Assembly: GCF_000213175.1 (NCBI RefSeq)
Contig: NW_009799179.1
Location: forward strand, 8,512,705 to 8,576,704
From: Neurospora tetrasperma FGSC 2508
Lineage: Eukaryota > Ascomycota > Sordariomycetes > Sordariales > Sordariaceae
DNA: 64,000 bases
Direction of reading: 5' to 3'
Positions 35,929 through 47,482 of this stretch are shown here, in pieces; the stretch's first letter is position 1; every line of letters begins with the position of its first letter. The notes beneath the pieces were generated by a model. It was given only the letters and a program-made list of their open reading frames with translations. It was not told the origin of the DNA and did no database searches. The position numbers and the translations under genes are program-made.

Positions 35929-36984
35929 ATGCCAATTCGGAATCCCTTTGCGCGCCGACTTGGCGTTGCCGTGACCCAGGACGAGAACGTCCGCCCCGGT
36001 TCCGACGCTGGTAATACCGACCTTGCCCATGCCGGCTTCGAGAGGGTAAACACGGTCGGTTTTAGAGCCTCGTCGGCCTTCAACATCCGCAGCAACAAGA
36101 AGGGTCAAGATACTGGCGATTACAAGATGAGTGGTATGACAAACCAGGCCCCTATCAACCAACCCCAACACCGCCTTAACCCCTCTAGACCATCGTCAAT
36201 GCCAGTAGAAAGCGCCATCATGCTAACTCGTCTTGTTGGTCTCAGTGGTCAATGACAGTGGTGTATACTTGCCGGTATGAAATGAAATCCCCATGTGGCA
36301 TGGCTTAGAGAAACAATCCAAGCACAGACATCTGACAGGGGTAATTACAGCCGTCTCCCGTCGAGAAAGAAGCAATTTGGCCCAGGAAATACCTGTCGCG
36401 CAACTCTACCGAAACAAAGACTGCTGTTCCTGAGATTGAACACTTTTCCATCTCGAGAGAGTCCTTTGACTCCTATAGGAGGTCTTTTGTATGTTTCCGA
36501 CGCATCCATCCTGCTTTCAGGCCCATGATCGCCGTACACAAATGATGGCTGACCTTGATACACTTCCCACTTTTAGGACATATCTGCAAAGAGCCCCGTA
36601 TCTCCCACCGCCGGCGAATTCACTTTCGCACCGCGCCAGAGTCTCGATTCTGCTAGGTTCCCACGCACGCCGCGACAGTCGGTTTTCAGTGAGCATCGTT
36701 TCAGGCGGGACTTCTCTACTCCGGAAGAGAGCTTCGAAGAAGTCGGCCTCAACGACGACAAGCAACAGGCCCAGCCGGCCAAGAAGCGCGGCTTCTTCTC
36801 CAAGTTTGGTTCCGATGCCCCTGAAAACGCCACCCCGCTGAAAGAGAAGGAGAACGGGCAAGCCATGTCGCGATTCCTCCCCGGCCGGAAGCGGGGACAG
36901 AGCGGACAGGGGGCAGAGCTTATGCCTGTCGCTGACCGACCATCCACTGCCACCGCCTTGCAAGAACAGGAGGTGCAGTCATGA
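35929..36984 (+). CDS. Conserved-looking small protein of unknown function, with 29-nt exon
   Basis: Four exons (35929-36133, 36246-36274, 36351-36488, 36577-36984) give about 259 residues with all phases agreeing. I do not recognise the family. The N-terminus MPIRNPFARRLG is followed by a polar segment. The middle is rich in Ser and acidic residues (ISRESFDSYRRSF) and resembles phosphorylation-rich linkers. The last exon has PRTPRQSVFSEHRFRRDF and a basic KKRGFFSKFG segment, then MSRFLPGRKRGQ and a Glu/Gln-rich end. There is no signal peptide and no membrane segment. Exon 2 is only 29 nt (VNDSGVYLP). The motif pattern suggests a cytosolic regulated adaptor, but that is speculation. Confidence 0.75.
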
Positions 36985-37354
36985 TTTATGTCCAAAGTAA
37001 AATTCTCTTTCTCTTCTTTTCGGCTTACCAAATTGGGATGCGGATAATGCCGGGTTTGGCATGTCCAGGCTTTACGTACATGTCAACCTGTGGGCTCTCG
37101 GCTGGTGGACTGCTTAATGAAGTCACGCACAATATTAGATCGCACAACTAGACGGACGTCACTCCCTCATGGAGGATGACGCAGGATATGGGATTCTGGC
37201 TTTTGGGCGTTTTTGGGTAATGAGGATATTGCTCTTATGACACAGTATATACAGACATGATGGACAAAACTACAACTTAATGAATCGAGTAATTATTACA
37301 TCTTGCACTTCCTGGCATATATATTTTAGATCATCACTCGTAGTATCTTGGTAT
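36985..37354. other. Intergenic, convergent 3' ends
   Basis: This 370-bp stretch separates the 3' ends of the small unknown gene (+) and the PLP enzyme gene (-). It is AT-rich toward its right end. There is no gene. Confidence 0.6.
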
Positions 37355-38706
37355 TTACTGCGCCTTTGGATCCTTCTTCAACGCCTCAAGGCCCTGAATA
37401 AGATCGTCCCTAAGGTCATCCCAGCTCTCGACGCCAACGCTTACACGCAACAGCCTCTTGTCAATATCCAAGTCGCTCATGGCACGCCACTCGATCAAGC
37501 TCTCAACGCCACCCAAGCTAGTAGCATGGTGGAACAAGTGCAACTTGCTGGGCAACCTCTTAGCCTGCTGCTCCGACTTGAGATATATGGAAAACACCGG
37601 TCCGAAGCCACCAGGCATCTGCTTCCGCAGCCAGCTGCCCTCCTCCTTAGCCTCGGGCTGCTGTGAAGCATGCTGGATCCTCGTCACGAACTCGCTCACC
37701 AGGCTGCCCTCCTTCGCCTTCTCCTCCACCAACCAATCCACCAGCTTCTGCGCGCTCTCCGCCTGCCTCTTGATGCGCAGCTCAAACGTCCGTAGGCTGC
37801 GCACCCCCAGCCAGCCCTCCAAGCTCCCCAGCACTGCGCCCAAGTGCAGCCTCTCCTCCAACAGCGCCGGTAGCCATTCCTGAGCCTTGTCTGGCCGGAA
37901 CGCCAGCACGCCGCACAACAGGTCGCTGTGTCCGCCAAAGTACTTGGTGCCGCTGTGCATGACAATGTCCACGCCCAACTGGAACGGGTCCTGCAGGGGC
38001 GGGGGAGCGAAGGTGGCGTCCACGGTCAAGTAGCAACCCAGCTCGTCGGCTTTGCGCCGGTAATAAGCTAGGTCGCGGGCTTCGCCGGTGGGATTGAGGG
38101 GCGTCTCAACGTGGATAACGTCGCCCGGTTGAAGCTTGGCGAGGTCGGCGTCGGACTCGAGTTCGAGTTTTTCCAGTCCGTTCAGCTTCTTCATGAGTTT
38201 GAGAATGCCGTGGCAGCCGTGGTAGCCGCCGCCGATGGCGACGCGCTTGGGGTTCAGGAAGACGATCATGGCGTGGAAGGCAGAGAGGCCAGAGGCGTAG
38301 GTGAGGGCGGGGGCACCCAGGAGGGAGGTTAGGATGGCCTCGAGACGCGTGGAGTTGGGGGCCGAGTCCCGGGAGTAGATGTGGGAGTCAAAGGGAGCAT
38401 TGGGCTGTGTTTTTGTTGTGTGTTAGTGCGATTCTGAGATTGAGGATCTTTTTCAATGTTTGACGAGAAGGTGAGGAGAGAAAGTAAGAGGCATACGTTG
38501 AGGTTTTCCCATGGCTTCAAGTCGTCTGGGTTCTCGGCATAGCGAAAGGTGGTGGACACGTGCATGGGAGGCGCAACGGCTTGGTGGTTGTTGATGTAGT
38601 CGTCGGCGTGAACCGAAAGAGAAGCCATCGACAGCTCCTTGTTAGGGAAAGCCGCGGCGAGCTTTTTGGGGCCGTCAAGGACGGGGTTTCCGGTTGGGGA
38701 AGACAT
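37355..38706 (-). CDS. Cys/Met-metabolism PLP-dependent enzyme (cystathionine gamma-synthase-like)
   Basis: Two exons (38706-38497, 38404-37355) give 419 residues, a normal length for the trans-sulphuration enzyme family. An N-terminal VHADDYINN and VAPPMHVSTTFRY block and PNAPFDSHIYSR are typical of cystathionine gamma-synthase/lyase folds. ASGLSAF and GGGYHG surround the cofactor phosphate. The PLP lysine is K224 in HSGTKYFGGHSD. The usual family motif is S-A-T-K-Y, so Gly replaces Ala before Thr, as in the yeast YHR112C-like subgroup of unknown substrate. The exact reaction is therefore open: cystathionine synthesis or cleavage, or another sulphur amino acid. The start is ATG at 38706. No mitochondrial presequence is obvious. 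Confidence 0.88.
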
Positions 38707-40584
38707 CTTGATGGTGTTGGTTACTTGTTGAACTGAAATGCACAGCTTGGTGAAAGTCAGGACCTTGATTGGAGTACTGAAACTCTGTTCTATCAACCTA
38801 TTTATATGAACCTACACAGCTGAGATGGTGTTATCGCCAAGTCGACCCGATGAAGAAAGTGGAATCATGTCGCCATAAGGAAGCATGGAGACTCCCAGGT
38901 CTGAACTAGTAGCCTTACTCGCCTAATGCGCCCTTGGATATATCCACTCTTCTCGCCGTGGTCGAATGCCCGTTGGGTATTGGCGCGGGGTGACTCCATT
39001 GTTGACACAGGTCTCCTCAGTTTGTCATCGCAAGGGCGCGATGGGACCCATCGGATGCGCGTCGGATGGGGTCAGCAACTTCCTAGCTGAATTTGGGGCC
39101 CGTTCGGCACGTTAACGAAAGCTTTGACCATTGGGAGAGTGGTACAAGAAAATGCGTACTAGAATACACTCAGCACTGTGATGGCGTTCAGATATCGCAA
39201 GAAAGATCTCATCCGTCACCAAGCCATTTGGTCAGCCGTGCCAGCCCTAACCAAGTGCATCAAACCAAAAAGGTCAAAGTCAGAACGGCGCAGCTCCTAT
39301 CTGGCGGCCAGAATATGGGCATGTGTTGGCGATTGTCCGAGATTGGAAGTTCTTTGTTTCTTCAGGGTGGGCTTCAAGAGCTACTGCGTTTCCTGTGGAG
39401 CCGTATGCATGAAAAGGGGCATTCGCTTTCAGCAGAACAACCACAGAGGCGTTGCACAGACCCCCGTCCAGCTATCGTCCCGAGGCTACGGGAAGAACTC
39501 CGAAGAAAGGAAACAAAAGCCTTATAGAAGACCTCTTCTCCACTTGAAACAATCACTCATTCGATCACTGATCATTCATTAGAAGTCCAAAGTTTCTGTC
39601 ATTGGCGGCGGGTGTGACTGTGTGCCTAGGATGTTGGCGACGACGAAACTCTAAGAGGCTCCGGCGGCCGTTGAATTCTTCCTTACGGACGTCGACATCT
39701 CGCTTTCGTGTTCAAAGTTCCAAGCGTCGCCCCCTTCAGGAACGTGATTGTCAAAGGAGCCTTGAAACGTCTCATCCGAAACAGAACGGTGTTCAAGGGA
39801 CGGGTAAGCCGAGCTTCCATGCATATCGCCATCCCCATATTTCAGGAAAGGAACAGATTGATCTCCCGGCGGGAAAAAAAGACGATTCCATTGCTTCCAT
39901 GGGCTACAATGTGGCGCCCCCTTTGACGTCGAATGGCGGAATTGGCGGCAGTCATCAGGGGCTCCGTCTGTCGCAGATGAACAAGCAAACACCACCCCAC
40001 ATACCGTGAGGAAGACCAAGAGAAATGCGTGCAAGCGTGCAATCTACACCATTATGGAGAGACACCCCAGACATCTCTTCCCGGTTGAGACGACTGGCTG
40101 CAGCTTGGCTTCATTGGCGGATTGGCCCCTCAAGGCAAGCAGACTGTGTTTGACACCGCAACGGTCCGAAAATGGCACCAGTCACTCCCATCTGATCGTA
40201 TCCCAGAGTACCCAACACCCATTTGCACTGCTTGTCATGAGCCGGGGCCCTAATATGTTCGGACAGTTTGTGGGGAGATCATCGAACGTCGAGGCTTGTC
40301 TCCCTTCAATACCGGCAGCATGACGTCCTTCTGGACTCGTTATCAAAGATCGGCGACCGGAGACGTTGGACCACCCTCACACCCCACGAAATAACGGTCT
40401 GGCTTAAACAATGGCTTAATATGAGCCTCCGGAGAAGGCTTAGTCGATTCCGAGCTGAATAGTCTCTCGGATGGTTGCGCATGTGTATATCATGTTCCCC
40501 TCTGGCCCTCCCTTCGATGCCTCTACTCCTCAAGTTGTTTGCTGATTTTACGTCCGTAAGAAAAGTTAAACAGAAACAGCTATC
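38707..40584. other. Intergenic region, no supported gene
   Basis: This 1.9-kb stretch is the shared upstream region of the PLP enzyme (-) and the ankyrin protein (+). Several frames of about 100-145 codons exist. One minus frame (40034-39651) begins with a hydrophobic, signal-like stretch but has no ATG, and is discussed under findings. Confidence 0.5.
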
Positions 40585-42972
40585 ATGCCCAGAACGAAAG
40601 ATGGAAAGATCACCAAACCAACGGGCGAGTCTCAAGTCCGGAGAAGGGGACGGCCGGCGATCGACTGGACGCCATCACGAAAGAGGAGACTTCTTCGGCT
40701 GTATCTCTGTACTCCCGAGTCGGGCCTGTCGTTGAAGGAGATCCTTGACCTTCTTGCCGAAGGGCCATTTCAACCAAAGTAGGACATATCCACCCTTCTC
40801 CTGCCCATGACCACCAGTGCTGATTGCAACTCCAGACCTCGACATACACAATGTCTGCTTAACGAGCTTCTGTCAAAGTCCTACCGTCAGAGGAGGCCCA
40901 AAAGCCGAACGTTGATGGAAAGGCGACTGGCCTATCTGAGGTCCATGAGGGATGGTCGTCCGGTTTCGGATCCACCAAAGGGAGACGAGACTGACTGTGC
41001 CATTCTTCTGGCCAAGAACCCGTCCAGGTGGCGGCAGCAGTCCCCTGGTACCAGCTGTCCGACGAAGCGTTTGGGGCGAGAGATGACCCAGCTCAGCATA
41101 TCGCACCATTTGGGGTTGGAGAAGGCGAGTGCAAGCGACCTGAGCTCAATACCACCAGGTTCCTCCACAGCAACAAGCTTCGACTCGCCAGAAGCCGACA
41201 TGTCTGCCCTTGAGGTACCAGCATCGACAGGAAGGATCTTCAAGCACAACTCCAAGACCATCAAGGAGAGGCGATGCAGTCGGGTGGAAAGTTTGAGGGT
41301 GAAGCTCCCGGGACGCACTTCGTCGTTCTTGGCCGACGTCGTTAGTCTCTTGAGCGGACTTTCCATATGCTCGAGTAGTAACGCCTCTTCTTGTGCCTCT
41401 CCCCATTGGAACCAGCGATCGTTCTTATCTAGGTCGAACTCATCCGCCACGCTATATGAAGGACGAGGGAAGAAGAAGTCTACACTTCCAGAGGGCAAGG
41501 CTATGTCTCCTGAAGACCCGATAGACTATAGCGACAAGTATGCGCAAAACGCCGACAGCCGGGCAAACCAAGAGCTTCTCAAACACTGTTGCAGCAAAAA
41601 GGCATGGTGCATCCACAAGCGCATCAGTGCGGTGTGTTTTGGCAACCGATCGCCCGATACCTTTGTCTGCGCCGCCGAGGAAGTGAACGACCAGGACGGG
41701 TTGGGGAACACCGCACTTCATGTTGCCGCCCGATGGATAGCTCCTGGGCCTGTCCTCTTCCGGATCATGGCGATGTCGACAACCATAACCCTCAATACGC
41801 CGAACCACCTTAATGAACTCTTCCTTCACGTACTCAACCCTAGATCACTTGACATCAACGAACTCGCTCACTTCACGAGATATCTCGTTGGCCGCGAGTT
41901 CAATTTCTGTCAACTGGACTCTTCCGGCATGACATTCATCGAGCGCCTTATGGCTCGTCTCGACTTCAGTATTGAGGCCCTCGAAACCATCTTCTCCTAC
42001 CTCCCCGAAGCCACTCGTCTCTTTCTCCTCGGGCACCCCTCCAGCCCCAGCCTCAACCCTCATCATACCCCTCAACCGCCTCTAATCCAAGCTATCCGAG
42101 TTCGTCTGAACGTTATCGAAGGCAACAGCCTCATCCCCGACCCCTCCCAACTCGAAGCTGCCTCAGCCTACTGTGACTACTTCCTCGCCCGCTACGGCAC
42201 AGCCTACCGTACCGTCTGGATCAGACCGCCTTCCCTCTTCGCCCACGTCCCCGTCAACCCTCAGGGCCGCAACAACCTCCACCAAATCATCGCCTCCCTC
42301 AACGTCGGGCGCAGCCTGTGTCCGCCCACCACCGAAAACCTCTGCTATTACACCCCTCCCTCCGCCACTCCCCCACCCCCGTCCTTCGGCGACACCAGCT
42401 TCCTCGACCTTGACGTTGACGTCATCGAACCCAGCGTCACCATGGCAGTCAACCAGCACCAAAGATCCCCTACACTCACCACTACAGCTACCACCACCAG
42501 CCTCTCCTTTCCCCAAGTCCTCGCCCTCGCCCTCGCGGGCGGCGTCCCCGAAGACCCCAACAACCGCGACCTCCCACACTTCCGCACTCCCCTCATGACC
42601 CTCCTCCGCGGTTTCGCCTGGGGCAACCACCACCACCCCCACTATCCGTCACAACCATCCGACATGCTAAGGGAATGCCTCCACCTCCTGCTCGCGCACG
42701 GCGCGCGGCCGGAGCTAGTCGACATCGACGGCAACAACGCTTTGCACCACGCGGCCGAACTGGGATTGCTGAGTGCCGTGGTGGTGCTGTGCACTCATGA
42801 TCGGGACTTGCAGAGGACAATGAATCGTACGGGACAGACGCCGTTGGATTTGGCGATTCAGAGGATGAGTGTTAAGGGATATATGCCGATGACGGAGGCG
42901 ATGAGGAGGGTGGGGAGGCATGCGGAGGTGGTGCTGTACTTGGAGACGGGGGTTGTGATGGCGGATGAGTGA
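40585..42972 (+). CDS. Ankyrin-repeat protein with basic N-terminal domain
   Basis: Two exons (40585-40778, 40836-42972) give about 776 residues. The CAACCAAA/GTAGGA donor and CTCCAG acceptor keep frame. Residues 1-120 hold an AT-hook-like RRRGRPAIDW and a helical block (WTPSRKRRLLRLYL, LSLKEILDLL, then a basic RQRRPKSRTLMERRL), which resembles small DNA- or chromatin-binding N-terminal modules of fungal proteins. A Ser-rich linker follows. Ankyrin-type units occur at GLGNTALHVAARW (about residue 350) and, near the C-terminus, at DGNNALHHAAELG and NRTGQTPLDLAIQRM. A Pro/Thr-rich stretch lies at about 530-590. It could be a nuclear regulator. I know no function for it. The last third is very GC-rich. 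Confidence 0.82.
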
Positions 42973-43640
42973 GTGTCATGGATTGAGTTGTATGATGATA
43001 TTTCTGTTTTTTTCTGCCTTTTTGTTTTCCCTTAGACTGGCTTCGGTTCGCGTGTGTAATGTGTTTTTTTTTTTTTTTTTTTTTTTTGAACGTTGACGTG
43101 ATAGATGCTAGACCGTATACTTCCCGGCGTCCCTTGTTTACATGGACCTTCCACTAGATAGTAATCATTAATGTAATTAAATCGCGGTTCAAAACACGTC
43201 TAGCTGCTAGTGCATTACTATGCTCAACGGCAACTTTGCTCCAATATAATATATGTTGTTCCAGTACGTGCCTTTGAGCTGTACCGTGAAAGTGCAGGGT
43301 AGGTGACAAATCTCGCTCTGCGTCAGAACGATCGCCCAGGGTTCTTTACCAATCGGTAGGGCTGTGGTTGCCTGCCCTGTGCCTTCTGTGCCCCTGGCTA
43401 GAGGCGCCGTGTCTCCACAATTCCCCGCTGTCAGAAATTTGCAAGCCGACCGGTCTACGGCGGGCGATAAGAGGAGGGAGGTCCCGTCCCCGCCCGCCCC
43501 GTGCCGGACCAGTCAGTCGATGTGTCTCGTTTGTTTCGGGACCTGACAAACCCGCCAGTGGATGATGTAAACCAAGCCCAGGCCCGACGTTCACTGTAAC
43601 CTCAGCTGGAGCCTCATCGTCGCCTTTTCCATCAACTTGA
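42973..43640. other. Intergenic with 24-T run
   Basis: This stretch holds the ankyrin-gene 3' UTR, a T-run at 43064-43087 and GC-rich DNA at 43480-43510. No gene is seen. The right part belongs to the Sir2 gene leader. Confidence 0.5.
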
Positions 43641-43967
43641 ACATCGCATTTTGGATTTCATTCCATCATTTGTCTGTGTTTTTACTCACATTCATTCAAC
43701 AAGGCGAAACATCACGCTCAGTCTCATCAAAGTTACACATCCATTCTTACAAGAAAAGATCGACCGTTTGTTGTTCGTATCTCACACTTTTATCGCCGGA
43801 AAATCGTCAAAATAGGCCGACACGGGAATCACGGCCTCAGCGCCAAAGGAACACTCGCGGACTACCAAAACGACGACGACTTTGTCGGCTTTGACGATTT
43901 TGCCGTCGGCGGGAAAACCCAAAAGAAACCCAAAAAACCCAAGAAGCCAAAGAAGCCACGAAGGAAA
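43641..43967 (+). other. ATG-less open frame continuous with the Sir2 start
   Basis: The Sir2 reading frame stays open upstream of its first ATG, back to a TGA at 43638, for 109 codons without any ATG. The last 55 codons look coding: an acidic aromatic patch (QNDDDFVGFDDFAVGG) is followed by a Lys-Pro repeat resembling a nuclear localisation signal (KKPKKPKKPKKPRRK) that runs straight into the ATG at 43968. It could be translated from a near-cognate codon (a CTG lies at 43674) or joined to an unseen upstream exon. It could also be a chance open leader. Confidence 0.35.
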
Positions 43968-45162
43968 ATGGGTCAAGAAGTTTCTGCCGTTCCTGAAACG
44001 ACCAAGCCTGAGAACCTCTCAGAGCGCAGCCTGCCCGCGGTCGCCGACTACATCAAGTCCGGCAAAGCTCGCAAGGTTGTTGTCTTGACGGGCGCGGGTA
44101 TTTCGACTGCTGCTGGCAGTAAGTTGGGTTCCCATTAATGCCAATTTTCCCCTTCCTTTTTGCTTACCCGCGTTTGCAGTTCCTGACTTCCGCTCTCCCG
44201 AGACTGGCCTCTACGCCAACTTGGCCGCCTTGGAACTTGAGGAGCCCGAAGATGTCTTCAGCTTGCCTTTTTTCAAGGAAAACCCCAAGCCATTCTACGT
44301 GCTCGCAAAGGACCTTTATCCAGGCAAATTCCACCCTACCATCTCGCATGTCTTCATCAGCCTCCTCGCCACCAAGGGCCTCCTGTACCAGCTCTTCACG
44401 CAAAACATTGACTGTTTGGAGCGCGCCGCCGGTGTCCCCGCCGACCTGATCGTCGAGGCCCACGGCAGCTTCGCTTCCCAACGCTGCATCGATTGCAAGA
44501 CGCCCTATCCGGACGATAAGATGCGCGAACATGTCAGCCGTGCCGAGGTGCCACATTGCGAAAAGTGCAACGGTCTGGTCAAGCCCGACATCGTCTTCTT
44601 CCACGAGAACCTCCCCTCCCTATTCTTCGACAGGAGGCACATGGCCGAGGAAGCTGATCTGATCCTCGTTCTCGGCACCAGCTTAACCGTCCATCCCTTC
44701 GCCGGTCTTCCCGATCTTGCCCCCTTCGAAGTTCCTCGCGTCTTGTTCAACATGGAACGCGTAGGGTCTCTGGGCTCTCAACCCGATGACGTCCTTGTCC
44801 TCGGAGACTGCGACACTGGTGTGCGGCAGCTGGCTAACGCGCTCGGGTGGCGCGAGGAGCTGGAGGCCGAGTGGAGGAAGCTGGTAGGCGATGAGGAGGC
44901 GGACAGGCAGTTGGAGGGTTCGTCAAAACGCCAGGTCGAGCTCCATGATGAGGTCTCGCAGCTGGTTCATGATGTCGATAAGGTACTGCATGTGCACGAC
45001 GTGAGCAGCAGCGGCAGTAGTTCGCCTAGTCCTGAGGCTGTTGCAGAGAAAGAACCAATTGCGGCAACTCAGCAGGAAGTGCAGCAGAGCGAATCTGCCT
45101 CGGTTAAGGAAAGTGTCGAAACAACAACGTTGACAGAGGAGGTCAAGGTTTCCGGCGCTTGA
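43968..45162 (+). CDS. hst2: NAD-dependent protein deacetylase, Sir2 family (Hst2/SIRT2 type)
   Basis: Two exons (43968-44118, 44180-45162) give about 377 residues. The protein removes acetyl groups from lysines while consuming NAD. Signatures are GAGISTAAGIPDFRSP (NAD pocket, split by the intron within the Ile codon), TQNIDCLERAAG, catalytic His145 in EAHGSF, the zinc Cys pairs C153/C156 (CIDC) and C177/C180 (CEKC), and GTSLTVHPFAGL. It belongs to the Hst2/SIRT2 class. The last 80 residues are an acidic, Gln/Ser/Glu-rich tail. Hst2-class proteins shuttle between cytosol and nucleus. The shorter start is used here, but a Lys-rich extension may be encoded upstream (listed separately). Confidence 0.93.
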
Positions 45163-46353
45163 GGAACGGAGTGGCGCAGGCGTCACGTAGAAGACATGGT
45201 TTGGATCAGGTTGAAGCCGGGTATTCAATAGAGGGATGTGTCATCGAAGGACTTAACACCGGCCGTACGATATCATATTGCAGGAAAGTATCAGTGATTG
45301 ATGGCGTTGGTAGGGTATAGGAATTGGGTTTGAGACAGGTTTGGGCTGGCGAGTTGGCTCGTCTGTATCACGAATTTCTTTTTGTTTTTGTTTCTTTTTG
45401 TTCTTCTTTTTTTCCTGGCATTGTCAGTCAAGATACCTGTTCCTGGTGTTTGCATTCGATAATCGTTCCTGCAATCTGTCGGCATGGTGCAACATTATCT
45501 TCTGGGCGAAATGGGGCCTCCTTCTATGTACTCAGACGATCTCGGTGGCTGTTATCACTGCAGCACCTTTATCCAGTCCCATCCGTCCCTTTACCTTCCC
45601 ATTTGTAAGTAGTCGAAACTCTGACGGCCAACCGAACGAAGCCATCAAACGCGACATGACATGGCTGAGCATGATGGACTTGATCGGCGATCGCGATTAT
45701 GGTCAGCCCTGTCGGACGGGTCATGGTCTCAGGGTGTTCTCACCACTGTAAATGCTCTTGGGATCTCCACGTCTCTAAACTTTGGGGCATCGTCTTTTTG
45801 TTCTCCTGATTATTAATGTCTGAGGCGCAGTCACTGATGCCCCTACCCTATCAACACCACAGGCATCTCAAGCGAACATGCCAAAAGACCGCGTGCTCTG
45901 GTAACTGATAGGCCACGAACTTGATCAGAGTAAGTTCTACTCTACCCAGCATTACAGGATTAATTCTTCACCTGATATTACGACAGTTTCCTGCCTCCAA
46001 GGCCATGTTTTCGACGTTAAGCCATTGTTCAATGAACATTTCCCCCACTCAGCAGCTACCACATGCATAACGCCAGCACTTTGCCCCGAGAACAGCTGTA
46101 CGATTAATCCACTAGGACCACTTCGCCTCGTTTTTCGCTCGCAGATGATGTGTTTGAGGAATCGCGTACTGCACGGGCACTCGCCTTGCAATATGCAACA
46201 GGCGAAGAACGCGTAGGATGCATCGCGCCAGGTATAAGAAAATACCTCCCCTCCTCCAACTTCATCCGTCATCCTGTTTGAGGTTTACCTCCAAATCAAC
46301 ACCGACCAAGCACAGCACGATTGCCGATCCAGAATAACGCCACGTCAAAGACC
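45163..46353. other. Intergenic, no gene seen
   Basis: This 1.2-kb stretch holds the Sir2 3' UTR and the promoter of the next gene. A TTTTTGTTTTTGTTTC pyrimidine-rich segment occurs near 45378. The frames are short and overlapping. Confidence 0.55.
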
Positions 46354-47445
46354 ATGACTTTTTCATCATCCAACCCCCAGAACGGGGCAGAACCAAGCTA
46401 TGCAAATGTTTGGGAGGACACTGAGACGGAATCGTGTGGCAGCCCCTCGCCTCGTGTGATAAACTTCTCTCGGCGGCCAATGGCGGAATTCAGCTGTCCC
46501 AAAGGAGGCATATCAGATATCGCCAGACTTGTTACAGCAGAGAGGAAACAGTTCAACCAAAATTCGAAACCTTCTCTCTTGACAGGACTGCTCAAGCCAT
46601 CTCCGACCGTTGAACCACTAGTCTCACCCACTATCACAGAGCATCCTATCACCTTTTCGACTAACAGACCCGAAGCAACAAGAACAAGTCGGGGCCTCGA
46701 GTCTCTTCGAAATTTCCATAATTTCGGAATATTAGCTGCCTCCAACGCGCCTATCTCTGCCGAAAGCCAAATCCTTGATCCTCCCCCGGCCGCATGGCCA
46801 GACTCATGCGAGGAACATGACCACTCACCCCTATCTCCTCCAGCGTCACTCATCGCAGAACCCTTTGACCCTCAAGACTACCAATACGACAAAAGGCACC
46901 GCCCGAGCACCCCTGATCAACAACATCAGTCGCACCCTATCCGCGAATCTCAACCGGTATACTGCGCTTTCCCCGCCCACTGCCCACGGAAGCCATTCCA
47001 GGCATTCCCTTTCCTGGCATCCTCTTTGTCCACTTCGTCATCATCACCACAGAGAGAATGTTCCCCCACCCGCAACGACAGCGCTGTCGCTGGAATTTCC
47101 CTTGGAGCTGGCGGCGATTTTGAAGCCGAAGCCAGCACCGGCGCTGTAATCAAAGCCATGACCATAGCCGGCTCCAAGACAGACCCGCTCCCCTCGCCTC
47201 TCCTCCGCTCACCGACTGCACCGACTTCACTCATTGATTCATGGGCCGACGCCTACCGCAGCCCCTCATCCCGTGCGTCAACCACATCGAAAGCTGCAGC
47301 AGACCCCGCCTCCTCCTCCCCCTCTTACTGCACCCGCTGCGTCGTACCCCTCATCTTTGACATCTCTTCTCTCGACCAAGACGAGAGTTGGGAATGCTGT
47401 AACTGCGCTTCCAACAATAAAAAGTTGGGAATTTCATTGTGTTAG
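46354..47445 (+). CDS. Unknown Ser/Pro-rich protein with Cys-rich (zinc-ribbon-like) C-terminus
   Basis: From ATG at 46354 the frame runs 363 residues. I do not recognise the bulk, which is Ser/Pro/Thr-rich and low complexity. Near the end lies YCTRC followed by ESWECCNC, a Cys-rich pattern, and the frame then stops as KKLGISLC. The +1 frame directly continues with WEFHCVRCRRRHGKCQ to a TAG at 47482, restoring a C-C-x-C...C-x2-C...H-x2-C zinc-ribbon-like pattern. Two explanations fit: a 1-nt indel in the AATAAAAAG run at about 47418 (a recent break or a sequencing slip), or a real short form. Two shorter relatives of this tail lie downstream at 48.4 and 49.4 kb. No nearby intron signal joins the two frames. 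Confidence 0.6.
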   Translation: MTFSSSNPQNGAEPSYANVWEDTETESCGSPSPRVINFSRRPMAEFSCPKGGISDIARLVTAERKQFNQNSKPSLLTGLLKPSPTVEPLVSPTITEHPITFSTNRPEATRTSRGLESLRNFHNFGILAASNAPISAESQILDPPPAAWPDSCEEHDHSPLSPPASLIAEPFDPQDYQYDKRHRPSTPDQQHQSHPIRESQPVYCAFPAHCPRKPFQAFPFLASSLSTSSSSPQRECSPTRNDSAVAGISLGAGGDFEAEASTGAVIKAMTIAGSKTDPLPSPLLRSPTAPTSLIDSWADAYRSPSSRASTTSKAAADPASSSPSYCTRCVVPLIFDISSLDQDESWECCNCASNNKKLGISLC

Positions 47446-47482
47446 GTGTAGGAGGAGGCATGGGAAATGTCAAGGGCGTTAG

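Noticed and set aside
39178-39582. Plus-strand frame with many Lys/Arg and Cys residues
   Set aside because: It begins at a GTG, has no ATG in good context and no known motif; it is likely chance.
42163-42642. Minus-strand frame of 159 codons (rich in Gly, Val, Glu) opposite the ankyrin gene
   Set aside because: It is an antisense shadow of a GC-rich, Pro/Thr-rich coding stretch, with no ATG-based or splice support.
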